A stretch of DNA of 53,177 bases. It comes from Bacillota bacterium. Lineage in GTDB: Bacteria; Bacillota; Sulfobacillia; JAJZYS01; JAJYTV01. A program made the translations under genes and the position numbers. Where the stretch lies: assembly GCA_021793315.1 (NCBI GenBank), contig JAJYSZ010000013.1:1-53177 (forward strand), written 5' to 3'. Positions 8,745 to 16,756 of this stretch are shown piece by piece. The notes below the pieces were generated by a model. The model saw only the letters and a list, made by a program, of their open reading frames with translations, was not told the origin of the DNA and did no database searches. The number at the start of each line of letters is the position of its first letter. Position 1 is the stretch's first letter.

Positions 8745-8765
8745 GCTCTACTTCCTTTCCGACGG

Positions 8766-9191
8766 CTATCTCGCCGGGCTCCGCCACTGGTCGAGGTAGC
8801 TCTGCAGAATCCATTGCGCCGCCTGCTGGTCGATGATGCGCCGCCTGCGCGCACGCGACAGGTCGGCCGCGATCAGCATGCGCTCGGCTCCTTTGGTGGT
8901 CAGGCGCTCATCCCACAGTATCACCGGCAGGCCCGTTCGGGAAGCCAGGTTTTCGGCCAGTTGCCTGGCCGCCATCGCCCGCTCGCCTTCGCTGCCATTC
9001 ATGTGACGCGGCAGCCCCACAACGATGCGTTCAACGTCGAGGCTTCGCGCCAGGTCGCCAAGTTCCTCTGCCTCGGCGTCATCTCCGGTCGCAGCGACCG
9101 TCGCCACCCCGCGCGCCAGCATGCCGAGCTCGTCCGAAACGGCAACTCCGATGCGTCTGGTGCCAGGGTCGACGCCCATCACGCGAGGCAA
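8766..9191 (-). CDS. ruvX: RuvX/YqgF family Holliday junction resolvase-like nuclease
   Basis: 141 residues with the RNase H-like fold of YqgF: GVDPGTRRIGVAVSD carries the first catalytic Asp, IVVGLPRHMNGSEGERA and VILWDERLTTKGAE hold the remaining acidic positions. Members act in pre-16S rRNA 5'-end processing and may resolve Holliday junctions. The TTG at 9191 is chosen because it directly follows the ireB stop; GTG and ATG codons three and four codons in are alternatives. Gene order ireB-ruvX-DUF1292-mltG is conserved in Firmicutes. Confidence 0.92.
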   Translation of the reverse strand: MPRVMGVDPGTRRIGVAVSDELGMLARGVATVAATGDDAEAEELGDLARSLDVERIVVGLPRHMNGSEGERAMAARQLAENLASRTGLPVILWDERLTTKGAERMLIAADLSRARRRRIIDQQAAQWILQSYLDQWRSPAR

Positions 9192-9194
9192 GCG

Positions 9195-9440
9195 CTACTC
9201 GCCGAGATAACCGCGGACGAGCTCTTCCAGGAGTTCGTCGCGCTCGATCTGACGGATCAGGTTGCGCGCATTGCGGTGCGCGGTGATGTAGGCGGGATCG
9301 CCCGAGAGCAGGTAGCCGACGAGCTGCACGACCGGATTGTAGCCCTTCTCGCGAAGGGCTGCGTGCACCGTCCGCAGCACCTCGGCAGCGTCGGGACCTT
9401 CCGGCCGCACGTCAAACATGCGCGTCCTGTCGTCCGACAT
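9195..9440 (-). CDS. ireB: IreB family regulatory phosphoprotein (DUF965)
   Basis: 81 residues from the ATG at 9440, set by the strong site GGGAGGTAAGGCT. The sequence shows the family blocks [31 protein letters not shown] and [20 protein letters not shown]. IreB is a small helical protein; in Enterococcus it is phosphorylated by the PASTA kinase IreK and affects cephalosporin resistance. Located between alaS and ruvX as in Bacillus (yrzL). Confidence 0.95.
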   Translation of the reverse strand: MSDDRTRMFDVRPEGPDAAEVLRTVHAALREKGYNPVVQLVGYLLSGDPAYITAHRNARNLIRQIERDELLEELVRGYLGE

Positions 9441-9467
9441 AGCCTTACCTCCCACCCGCGGCCCCCT

Positions 9468-12095
9468 TCAGGCCAAGGCCGCTATCGCGGCTTCCTTGCC
9501 TGCGGCCAGCGCCGATGGCGCAAGCTCGGGGTTCTTCGCGCCTCCCTGGGCGAGATCCGGGCGCCCACCGCCGCGACCATTCGCTGCTTTGGCCATACGT
9601 CCCAGGATGTCCCCTGCACGCACTCCGCGCTGTACCAGGTCCGGGCTGACCGCGCAGAGCAGATGCAGGTTTCCGTCCAGCCGCGAGGCTAGGCATAGGA
9701 TACCTCGTTTGCCCTGTGACCGCCACATATCCGCAACCTCGCGCAGGCCGCCGAGATCGACCCCCGCCACCTCCCCGGCGAGGACACCGGCGCCGCCGAC
9801 GTCCTCCTCGCTCTCCCACAGGCCCTGCAGGGACTCGTAGAGACCGCTGCGGCGCAGCCGGGCGATCTCGTCGCCGCGCCGCGCGATTTCCTGGCTGAGC
9901 TCAAGCGCCCGGGCGCCGAGTCCCTCCGGGGTCGTGCGCAGGCGCTCGCACGCCTCGGCCTGAAGCGACTCGATCTCCTGCCAGCGAGCAAGCGCCGCCG
10001 GTCCCGTCAGGGCCACGATGCGGCGGATGCCCGAGCCAACCGAGGCCTCCTCCACGATCTTGAACGGTCCGATCTCCCCCGTGCGGCCCACATGCGTGCC
10101 GCCGCAGAGCTCGCGGGAGAACCCCTCGACCTCGACCATGCGCACCGTGTCCCCGTACTTCTCTTCAAAAAGGGCCATGGCACCCCGCTTGCGCGCCTCG
10201 GCGGGGGTCGTCTCGATCGTGGTGACGGGCTGGTCGCGGCAGATCTCTTCGGTTACGCGGCGCTCGACGGCCTGGATCTCCTCCGGCCGCATCGCCTCGT
10301 GATGCAGGAAGTCGAAGCGCAGGCGCTCGGGGTCGACGACCGATCCGGCCTGGCGGACGTGCGAGCCGAGAACCTCCCGCAAGGCGGCGTGCAGCAGATG
10401 CGTGGCCGAGTGGTTGCGCATCGTGGCCCGCCGCCTCTGCTCATCGACGCTGGCCCGCAGGCCCTCGCCCACCTTCACGCTGCCCTGCACCACCTCGCCG
10501 ACATGCAGGATGCGCCCGCCCGGCAGCTTGCGGGTGTCGGAAACCTCCACCCTGCCCGCCTGCCCGACCAGGACGCCGCGGTCGCCGACCTGGCCGCCGC
10601 CCTCGCCATAGAACGGTGTGCGGCTGATCAGAAGGCGCACCTGGCTGCCTTCGCCAGCCTCCTCACATCTCTCTTCGCCGACGAAGAGCGCCTGGAGCTC
10701 GCCCTCGTCCTCCAGGGCCTCGTAGCCCGTGAATTCGGTCGCGGGAATCACGCTCGTGGCCGCCGCGATCGCGGCCAGTTCGCCTTCCCGCTGGCCGCGC
10801 GCAGCGCGCGCCCTCTGCCGCTGCGCCGCGAGCTCCACATCGAAGCCCTGGCGATCGAGCCGCAGGCCCTCTTGCGCGACAATCTCTTCCGTCAGTTCGA
10901 TCGGAAAGCCGTAGGTGTCATACAGAAGGAACGCCGCACTGCCCGGGAAGACCCCGCCTTCAGCCGCCTTCATTTGCTGTTCCAGGATCCGCCCGCCATC
11001 CTCGAGGGTCTGCGAGAAACGCTCCTCCTCGGCGGCGAGCGCGACCCGCACGCTCTCCTGGCGCTCCGCGAGTTCCGGATAGGCCTCGCCGAGCGAGGCG
11101 ATGACCCCTGGCAGGAGATCGGGGAGGAAGGGACTCTTCAGCCCGAGCCCACGGCCCATGCGCACCGCCCGGCGGATGATGCGCCGCAGGACGTACCCGC
11201 GTCCCTCGTTGTCCGGCAGCACGCCGTCGACGACCAGAAAGGCCGCAGCCCGCAGGTGGTCCGCGATGACGCGGAACGGAAAGCCCTCTTCGCCGCGGTC
11301 GTACGGCTTGCCGCTCAGACGGACGATTTCGCCGATGATCCCCTGGAAGAGGTCCGTGTCCCAGTTGCTCGGGACGCCTTGCAGCACCGAGACCACGCGT
11401 TCAAGCCCCATGCCGGTGTCGATCGAGGGGCGCGGCAGCGGGGTAAGATTCCCCTCCTTGTCACGGTCGAACTGCATGAAGACGAGGTTCCAGATTTCGA
11501 GGTAGCGGTCGCATGCGCAGGTGACGAAGTCGCAGTCCGGCCCGCAGGCGTGCTCCGGACCGCGGTCGTAGAAGATCTCCGCCGTCGGTCCGCATGGGCC
11601 CGTGTCGCCCATCGACCAGAAGTTGTCCCGCTCGCCGAAACGGCCTATGCGCTCGGGTCCGACGCCAGCGACCTCCTGCCAGAGGGCGAATGCCTCGTCA
11701 TCCTGCTCGTACACGGAGTAATAGATCCTGTCCTTCGGAATACCAAAGCGCCCTACAAGCAGCTCGTAGGCGAATTCCATCGCGTCGCGCTTGAAGTAGT
11801 CGCCGAAGCTGAAGTTTCCGAGCATCTCGAAAAAAGTATGGTGGCGCAGCGTGCGCCCGACCTGGTCCAGGTCGTTGTGCTTGCCACTGACGCGCATGCA
11901 GCGCTGCGCCGTCGTCGCACGCCGGTAGGGGCGCTGCTCGCGGCCAAGGAAGACATCCTTGAACTGGACCATGCCGGCGTTCGTGAAGAGCAGCGTCGGA
12001 TCGCCGTGCGGGACGAGCGACGCGCTCTCCACAGCGGCGTGGCCACGCTCCTTGAAGAACTCGAGAAAGGCGGCACGGACTTCCGCGGACAGCAA
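9468..12095 (-). CDS. alaS: Alanyl-tRNA synthetase
   Basis: 875 residues, the normal bacterial AlaRS length. The start is taken as the TTG at 12095, preceded by GAGGAGGAAACCGCT, giving the family N-terminus LLSAEVRAAFLEFFKERGH; an upstream TTG at 12146 would add 17 residues without support. Domains in order: class II catalytic core (TNAGMVQFKDVFLG), tRNA recognition, the editing domain with zinc ligands (NHSATHLLHA and SRELCGGTHVGRTG) and the C-Ala domain (NGRGGGRPDLAQGG). Charges tRNA-Ala and clears mis-acylated Ser and Gly. No T-box leader fits in the 57 bases upstream, so it probably relies on upstream transcription. Confidence 0.97.
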   Translation of the reverse strand: MLSAEVRAAFLEFFKERGHAAVESASLVPHGDPTLLFTNAGMVQFKDVFLGREQRPYRRATTAQRCMRVSGKHNDLDQVGRTLRHHTFFEMLGNFSFGDYFKRDAMEFAYELLVGRFGIPKDRIYYSVYEQDDEAFALWQEVAGVGPERIGRFGERDNFWSMGDTGPCGPTAEIFYDRGPEHACGPDCDFVTCACDRYLEIWNLVFMQFDRDKEGNLTPLPRPSIDTGMGLERVVSVLQGVPSNWDTDLFQGIIGEIVRLSGKPYDRGEEGFPFRVIADHLRAAAFLVVDGVLPDNEGRGYVLRRIIRRAVRMGRGLGLKSPFLPDLLPGVIASLGEAYPELAERQESVRVALAAEEERFSQTLEDGGRILEQQMKAAEGGVFPGSAAFLLYDTYGFPIELTEEIVAQEGLRLDRQGFDVELAAQRQRARAARGQREGELAAIAAATSVIPATEFTGYEALEDEGELQALFVGEERCEEAGEGSQVRLLISRTPFYGEGGGQVGDRGVLVGQAGRVEVSDTRKLPGGRILHVGEVVQGSVKVGEGLRASVDEQRRRATMRNHSATHLLHAALREVLGSHVRQAGSVVDPERLRFDFLHHEAMRPEEIQAVERRVTEEICRDQPVTTIETTPAEARKRGAMALFEEKYGDTVRMVEVEGFSRELCGGTHVGRTGEIGPFKIVEEASVGSGIRRIVALTGPAALARWQEIESLQAEACERLRTTPEGLGARALELSQEIARRGDEIARLRRSGLYESLQGLWESEEDVGGAGVLAGEVAGVDLGGLREVADMWRSQGKRGILCLASRLDGNLHLLCAVSPDLVQRGVRAGDILGRMAKAANGRGGGRPDLAQGGAKNPELAPSALAAGKEAAIAALA

Positions 12096-12152
12096 AGCGG
12101 TTTCCTCCTCGGACAATTTGCTCCCAGTATACCGCCACCTGTCCAAACGGCG

Positions 12153-13193
12153 TTAGCGCAGCGGCCGAGGCATCAGGAGGCGACGGGCGAGGAGGCGGAT
12201 GGTGGCGACGGCGATGCCGGTGACCGGCGCCGCCACCAGGAGCCCTGGCACCCCTGCCACATCCCCGCCGATGAAGAGCGCGGCCACGATCAGCACGGGG
12301 TGGAGCCCCATCTGCTCGCCGACGAGCCAGGGCGCGAGAAAGTTGCCCTCGGTCTCGTGGATGAGCAGGAACGAGACGGCCACCCAGCCCGCCGTCGCCA
12401 GCGACCGGCCCGATGCGATGGCGACAGCGGGCAGGGCGCCGAGAAACGGCCCGACGAACGGCACCATGTCTGTCAGTCCGGCCACAAGGCCGACCGTGAC
12501 GCCGTAGCCCAGGTGAAAAGCCGTCATGACGCTGAACGCCATGATGGCCACCACCGCCGCCACGACGAACTGGCCCCGCAGGTATCCGGAAAGCACGCGG
12601 TCGACGGCCCCGAGCCAGGCCTCAGCCTCGCTCTGCGCCGTCGGCGGCAGGATGCTCAAGACCGCCCGCCGGATGCGCGGCGCGTCGCGCAGGAAATAGT
12701 AGCCGATCCACGGCGCCACGCCGACGCCGAGCAGGAGCGGCGCCGCATCCAGAAGCCCCTGCGCCAATCCCTGCAGGCCCCCGACCACCCTCTGCTCCAC
12801 CGCACCGATCAAGGCGTCGCCCGCGCGCCGATAGGTTTCCGGCCACGCTCCGCTGCGCGACAGGCGATCATAGTCCGTCATCAGCATATCGAGGCCGTGG
12901 CCGATCTGCGGCAGTTGGCGCAGAAGATGGCTTGACTCCCGGCCAAGCTCGGGCACCACCCAAACGCCGGCCAGCACGATCAGCAGGAGCGCAAGGAAAA
13001 AGACGCCCTGCACCGCCCTGTGCCTGACAACCCCCCGGGCCACCAGGTAGCGCACGGGACCGCTCAGGACGTAAGCCAGGACGCCTGCAAGAAGGATCGG
13101 CAGCAGGAAGCCGCGCGCGATCCAGAGAACGGCCGCGGCAGCGACGGCCGCCGCGGCCGCGAACCAGACGGTCCTAGCGCGTCGCGCGCGCAA
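12153..13193 (-). CDS. AI-2E family (PerM-like) membrane transporter
   Basis: 346 residues beginning with TTG, preceded by AGGGGGGACGG. About eight membrane segments, with the family-typical central amphipathic region and C-terminal blocks LVAGLTDMVPFVGPFLGALPA and LVGEQMGLHPVLIVAALFIGGDVAG. It corresponds to Bacillus YrrI, which sits in the same position upstream of alaS. AI-2E members include autoinducer exporters and Na+/H+ antiporters; the substrate here cannot be told. Confidence 0.9.
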   Translation of the reverse strand: MRARRARTVWFAAAAAVAAAAVLWIARGFLLPILLAGVLAYVLSGPVRYLVARGVVRHRAVQGVFFLALLLIVLAGVWVVPELGRESSHLLRQLPQIGHGLDMLMTDYDRLSRSGAWPETYRRAGDALIGAVEQRVVGGLQGLAQGLLDAAPLLLGVGVAPWIGYYFLRDAPRIRRAVLSILPPTAQSEAEAWLGAVDRVLSGYLRGQFVVAAVVAIMAFSVMTAFHLGYGVTVGLVAGLTDMVPFVGPFLGALPAVAIASGRSLATAGWVAVSFLLIHETEGNFLAPWLVGEQMGLHPVLIVAALFIGGDVAGVPGLLVAAPVTGIAVATIRLLARRLLMPRPLR

Positions 13194-13341
13194 TTAAGTG
13201 CCGTCCCCCCTGCGCCGCGTTGGCCGCGGCCTGGGCACCTATGCGCAGCCAGCGCCGCCGCTGGCTGCGACGCTGCATCCACATCACGACGCCTGCCGCC
13301 ACAAGCCCGCCTGTGATCATCCCCCGCACGTACCTGCCCAT
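13174..13341 (-). CDS. Small membrane protein (YrzQ-like position)
   Basis: 55 residues from an ATG with a near-perfect Shine-Dalgarno (AAGGAGGTTGAGTGCT). One membrane segment at about residues 7-20 (GMITGGLVAAGVVMWMQ) is followed by a strongly basic tail rich in Arg. It overlaps the start of the AI-2E gene by 20 bases, so the two are translationally linked. Small single-span proteins occur at this spot in Bacillus (yrzQ/yrzR), but I see no assigned function. Confidence 0.7.
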   Translation of the reverse strand: MGRYVRGMITGGLVAAGVVMWMQRRSQRRRWLRIGAQAAANAAQGGRHLIARATR

Positions 13342-13346
13342 AGCAC

Positions 13347-13514
13347 TCAACCTCCTTCCTCGGAGTCCACGGGAATGAGATCGCCTTCCTCGCCGATGAG
13401 GAAGAGCTGGCTTCCGGTCGGCGTGGCCTGCCACTCGATGCAGCAGTCCCAGCAGTAGAACTGGTCCGGACCAACCTGCCCCGTGGCCCGGCTGCCGCAG
13501 CTAGGGCAGACCAT
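13347..13514 (-). CDS. Small zinc-ribbon protein
   Basis: 55 residues from an ATG with GAGGTCCAGCC upstream. CPSCGS near the N-terminus and CWDC about 18 residues later make a four-cysteine zinc ribbon (CX2C-X15-CX2C). The C-terminal half is acidic (LFLIGEEGDLIPVDSEEGG). It overlaps the PRC-barrel gene by 14 bases and ends 5 bases before the next ATG, so it belongs to this compact operon. A nucleic-acid or protein adaptor role is only a guess. Confidence 0.75.
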   Translation of the reverse strand: MVCPSCGSRATGQVGPDQFYCWDCCIEWQATPTGSQLFLIGEEGDLIPVDSEEGG

Positions 13515-13896
13515 GGCTGGACCTCGGCGACTCGACGCGACTGGCCGGCACGAGTTCGCGCCCATGCACGACGTCATGCCACAAGCCGCGCGAGATGACA
13601 TAGAGCGGTGTCTCGAGCCCATCCGAGAGCACCAGGTCGTAGACGCGCCACTGGCCATGGCGATCGAGCAACGGACCATCGCGCAGGAATGCATCGCTAG
13701 CCTGGGTGGCCGACCCGGCGACGAGGCGGTCGCCAACGCGGCGGAGCACGGTGTAGACGCCGCGCTCAGTGCGCAGGCTCCTGATGTGACCGTCGCCGAA
13801 GCCGATGTCGCGGACCCGGCCAATGCGGTGACCCCGCTCGTCGCGCACGGCGTGGCCGATCAGTTCTCGAGCGAGCAACTGCGTCACCCCCGTCAT
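13501..13896 (-). CDS. PRC-barrel domain protein (YrrD-like)
   Basis: 131 residues from the ATG at 13896. Two PRC-barrel-like repeats are visible: LARELIGHAVRDERGHRIGRVRDIGF, quoted here in part as GHRIGRVRDIGFGDG, and later WRVYDLVLSDGLETPLYVISRG. PRC-barrels bind RNA or proteins (RimM, photosystem H subunit). Bacillus YrrD lies in the same neighbourhood beside mnmA. The function is unassigned; the small size suggests an adaptor. Confidence 0.75.
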   Translation of the reverse strand: MTGVTQLLARELIGHAVRDERGHRIGRVRDIGFGDGHIRSLRTERGVYTVLRRVGDRLVAGSATQASDAFLRDGPLLDRHGQWRVYDLVLSDGLETPLYVISRGLWHDVVHGRELVPASRVESPRSSHGLP

Positions 13897-13993
13897 GAGT
13901 TTCCGCAGACGAGGGTGACGCAATACAGCAAAACGGGTTTTTCAGGCGCCAAAACATCGCGCAGCCGGCAGGGCCGGGCGACGCCAAAGGATC

Positions 13994-15067
13994 CTAGATC
14001 GCCTGCTCGATGATGCCACCGCCGAGGCAGTCGTCGCCCGCGTAGAACACGGCCGACTGCCCCGGCGCAATCGCCGTCTGAGCTTCGAGGAACGAAACCC
14101 CGACCCGCCCGGCTCCCAGCGGCTGCACCCTCGCAGGCGCCTCCCGGCCATGGGCGCGGATGCGGACCGTGCAGTCGAAGGCAGCTTCAGGCCAGGCGTC
14201 CGACACGAAGTGCACGTCCTCGACGATGCAGCCGCGCCCGTCGAGTTCTTCGCGGTGGCCGATGACGACGGTATTCTCTCCTGACCTGAGCTCAAGTACG
14301 TAGTACGGCCGCTCGGCCGCGAGGCCAATGCCCCGGCGCTGCCCGACCGTGAAGTGGGTGATCGGCGGGCTCTCGCCCAGGTCTTGCCCCAGGCGGTCAA
14401 CGAAGCGTCCCTTCGGCAGGGCTTCCGTGACCAGTTGGCGGTAGTCGCCTGATACGAAGCAGATCTCCTGCGAATCGGGCTTGTCCCAGGTGCGCAGTCC
14501 CAGCGACTGGGCCACCTTGCGAATCTCAGGCTTTTCGTAGTGGCCCACCGGGAAGAGAACCCGTCGCAGCTCGGACTGCCCAAGGCCCCAGAGCACATAG
14601 GTCTGATCCTTGCGGGAGTCTGCCGCCCGCAGGAGCCGGTAGCCGGCTTCAGCCTCCTCCACCCGGGCGTAATGGCCCGTCGCGAGATAGTCTGCGTCGA
14701 GCGCGGCGGCCCGCCGCAGAAGCTCCGAGAACTTGACCTCGCGGTTGCACGCGATGCAGGGATTCGGCGTGCGGCCGCGCAGGTATTCGGACCTGAAGTT
14801 CTCGATCACCTGCTGGTGGAAACGCTCCCGCAGGTTCAGGACATAATGCGGGATGCCAAGCGCGGTGCAGACGGAGCGCGCATCCTCGACGGCACCGATC
14901 GAGCAGCAGCCGCCCTGGTGCGCCATCTGTTCCTCGCTCATCTCCGGCCAGATCTCCATCGTCACGCCGATCACGTCGTAGCCCTCCTGCACCAGCAGGG
15001 CCGCTGCGACCGAAGAGTCGACGCCGCCGCTCATCGCGCAGACAACGCGCTTTCTCGCCTCAGCCAT
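13994..15067 (-). CDS. mnmA: tRNA-specific 2-thiouridylase MnmA
   Basis: 357 residues. The PP-loop CAMSGGVDSSVAAALL binds ATP; NPCIACNREVKF and SQEICFVSGDY supply the two catalytic cysteines. It forms 2-thiouridine at position 34 of tRNA-Lys, -Glu and -Gln, using sulfur from the cysteine desulfurase encoded immediately upstream, whose stop overlaps the mnmA start by 8 bases. This pairing is the Bacillus YrvO-MnmA arrangement. Confidence 0.97.
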   Translation of the reverse strand: MAEARKRVVCAMSGGVDSSVAAALLVQEGYDVIGVTMEIWPEMSEEQMAHQGGCCSIGAVEDARSVCTALGIPHYVLNLRERFHQQVIENFRSEYLRGRTPNPCIACNREVKFSELLRRAAALDADYLATGHYARVEEAEAGYRLLRAADSRKDQTYVLWGLGQSELRRVLFPVGHYEKPEIRKVAQSLGLRTWDKPDSQEICFVSGDYRQLVTEALPKGRFVDRLGQDLGESPPITHFTVGQRRGIGLAAERPYYVLELRSGENTVVIGHREELDGRGCIVEDVHFVSDAWPEAAFDCTVRIRAHGREAPARVQPLGAGRVGVSFLEAQTAIAPGQSAVFYAGDDCLGGGIIEQAI

Positions 15068-16208
15068 GGGACACCATCAGCTCGCGCTGGCGCTCGACGA
15101 TGCGGCGCAGCACGGAGGCCGTCTCGTCGATCTCCTGCGTGGTGTTGCCCCGCCCCACCGTGAGGCGCAGTCCCTCGCGCGCCGACTGGGGATCGAGTCC
15201 GATGCCCGTCAGTACATGCGATGCCTCGAGCGATCCGGAACTGCAGGCCGAACCCATGGAGCCGCAGATGCCGTGCAGATCGAGGTTCAACACAAGCGCC
15301 TCGCCGTCGACTCCCCTGAAGCGCACCAGGAGGTGACCTGGCAGGCAGTTCTGGGGATCGCCGAGGCGCTCGGCCCCCGGCAGGTCGCAAAGAGTCCGCC
15401 ACAGCCGATCCCGAAGCGTCCGCATGTGGGCGGCTCGCACCTCCATCTCCTGGCGCGCGAGGCGCGCCGCGGCGCCAAACCCGACGATGCCTGCGACGTT
15501 TTCCGTGCCGGCCCGCCGGCCGCGCTCCTGCCCGCCGCCGGTCTGCAGGGGATCGACCGCGATGCCGCGCCGCAGGTAAAGGGCCCCGACGCCCTTCGGC
15601 CCGTAGAACTTGTGGGCCGTGAGGGACAGCGCGTCCACTTGGAGCTCCTGGACGTCGAGCGGCAGCTGGCCCGCGACCTGCACCGCGTCGGTATGCATGA
15701 TGGCGCCCTTCTCGTGCGCGATCTCCGCGATCTCCCGCACCGGTTCGATCGTGCCCAGTTCGTTGTTGGCGGCCATCACGGTCACCAGGGCCGTCCGGTC
15801 GTCGACTGCCTGGCGGACGGCAGCGGGATCGAGGCGGCCCCGCCCGTCGGGCCGGACGACGGCGAGGCGGGCGCCACGGACCTCTTCCGCCCTGCACGCG
15901 TGGAGCACTGCATGATGCTCGATGGCCGAAGTCACGATGGCAGTGCGCACGTCCCCATGCGCCGCCGGCAGGCCCCGCACGGCCAGATTGTCGGCCTCCG
16001 TGCCGCCTGACGTGAAGATGATCTCGCTCGGATCGGCTCCGATCAGCGCCGCCACCTCGCCACGCGCCTGGTCGACGGCCCGCCTCGCCGCCTGCCCCAT
16101 GGCATGCACGGAAGAGGCATTGCCGTACTGGTCGCGAAGATAGGGCAGCATCGCCTCAAGCACCCGCTGGTCGAGCGGAGTGGTGGCAGCGTGGTCAAGA
16201 TAGATCAA
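15060..16208 (-). CDS. Cysteine desulfurase (IscS/NifS group, dedicated partner of MnmA)
   Basis: 382 residues from a TTG with GGGGGAGAGCC upstream. PLP lysine lies in SLTAHKFYGPKGVG; the substrate-histidine region is EHHAVLHAC; the persulfide cysteine is in GSACSSGSLEASHV. It releases sulfur from cysteine as a persulfide. Because it overlaps mnmA and lies downstream of an Rrf2 regulator, its main client is likely tRNA thiolation (YrvO role). A second desulfurase, SufS, occurs in the suf operon. Confidence 0.95.
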   Translation of the reverse strand: MIYLDHAATTPLDQRVLEAMLPYLRDQYGNASSVHAMGQAARRAVDQARGEVAALIGADPSEIIFTSGGTEADNLAVRGLPAAHGDVRTAIVTSAIEHHAVLHACRAEEVRGARLAVVRPDGRGRLDPAAVRQAVDDRTALVTVMAANNELGTIEPVREIAEIAHEKGAIMHTDAVQVAGQLPLDVQELQVDALSLTAHKFYGPKGVGALYLRRGIAVDPLQTGGGQERGRRAGTENVAGIVGFGAAARLARQEMEVRAAHMRTLRDRLWRTLCDLPGAERLGDPQNCLPGHLLVRFRGVDGEALVLNLDLHGICGSMGSACSSGSLEASHVLTGIGLDPQSAREGLRLTVGRGNTTQEIDETASVLRRIVERQRELMVSHG

Positions 16209-16229
16209 GGCTCTCCCCCACCCTTGTCG

Positions 16230-16673
16230 TCAGATATCGTAGACAGGCGCCGCCTCCCGTTCGACGGCCAGCGCCTCGTCGCGCAGATCGGCAAGCGTCT
16301 GCGCCGCAAGGAAATCGTCTACCGTCTGTTTGAGGCGAGTCCAGAGGGCGTGCTCGAGGCAGAAGCCGTGCAGGTGCGGCGCCCCCGGGGGGCAGGCGCA
16401 ATCCTCCGCCGCAAAGGTGCCCTCGACCGCCTCGACAACCTGGAGGAGCGAGATCGACTCGGCCCTTCGCGCGAGAATGTAGCCGCCCTGCGCGCCGCGC
16501 GCGCTCTGCACGAGTCCGGCACGCCGCAGGGGCGTGATCAGCTGCTCGAGGTAGTGTTCTGGCAGGTTCTGGCGCTCGGCGATCTGCTTGACCGAAAGCG
16601 GTGCGTCGCCCTGATCCAGGGCAAGAGCCAGCATCGCGCGCATTCCGTAGCGCGCCCGCGTAGAAATGCGCAT
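16230..16673 (-). CDS. Rrf2-family transcriptional regulator, CymR-like position, with three clustered cysteines
   Basis: 147 residues from the ATG at 16673 (GGAGGGCGTGCGC upstream). Winged-helix N-terminus MRISTRARYGMRAMLALA, recognition region LPEHYLEQLITPLRRAGLV, then GAQGGYILAR, all Rrf2 signatures. The loop region has C-A-C-PPGAPHLHGF-C (spacing CX1C then CX11C). Bacillus CymR, found at this locus, lacks such a cluster; IscR-type members bind a [2Fe-2S] cluster with three cysteines in this loop. It may therefore sense Fe-S or sulfur status. It is 21 bases upstream of the cysteine desulfurase and probably autoregulated through the site at 16687-16710. Confidence 0.88.
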   Translation of the reverse strand: MRISTRARYGMRAMLALALDQGDAPLSVKQIAERQNLPEHYLEQLITPLRRAGLVQSARGAQGGYILARRAESISLLQVVEAVEGTFAAEDCACPPGAPHLHGFCLEHALWTRLKQTVDDFLAAQTLADLRDEALAVEREAAPVYDI

Positions 16674-16686
16674 GCGCACGCCCTCC

Positions 16687-16710
16687 AATTCCGATAAAAT
16701 CACTGGCATT
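16687..16710. promoter_or_regulatory. Imperfect palindrome, candidate operator of the Rrf2 regulator
   Basis: AATTCC (16687-16692) and GGCATT (16705-16710) are inverted with one mismatch around 12 A/T-rich bases. The site lies directly downstream of the -10 box of the regulator's promoter, where a repressor would block transcription. The half-site ATTCC/GGAAT recalls CymR-type operators as I remember them; the match is by eye. Confidence 0.45.
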
Positions 16711-16711
16711 T

Positions 16712-16740
16712 AAGCTAGCATCGGCTCGAAAGGCTGTCAA
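16712..16740 (-). promoter_or_regulatory. Sigma-A promoter for the rrf2-cysteine desulfurase-mnmA operon
   Basis: Minus-strand TTGACA (16735-16740), 17-base spacer, TAGCTT (16712-16717) with an extended TG one base before the -10. The predicted start is about 30 bases before the ATG. Confidence 0.6.
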
Positions 16741-16756
16741 ACGGGGGTGACTGGAC

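Noticed and set aside
10092-12935. 947-codon plus-strand frame across alaS
   Set aside because: Antisense shadow typical of high-GC DNA; rich in Arg, Gly and His with no family pattern, while alaS is certain.
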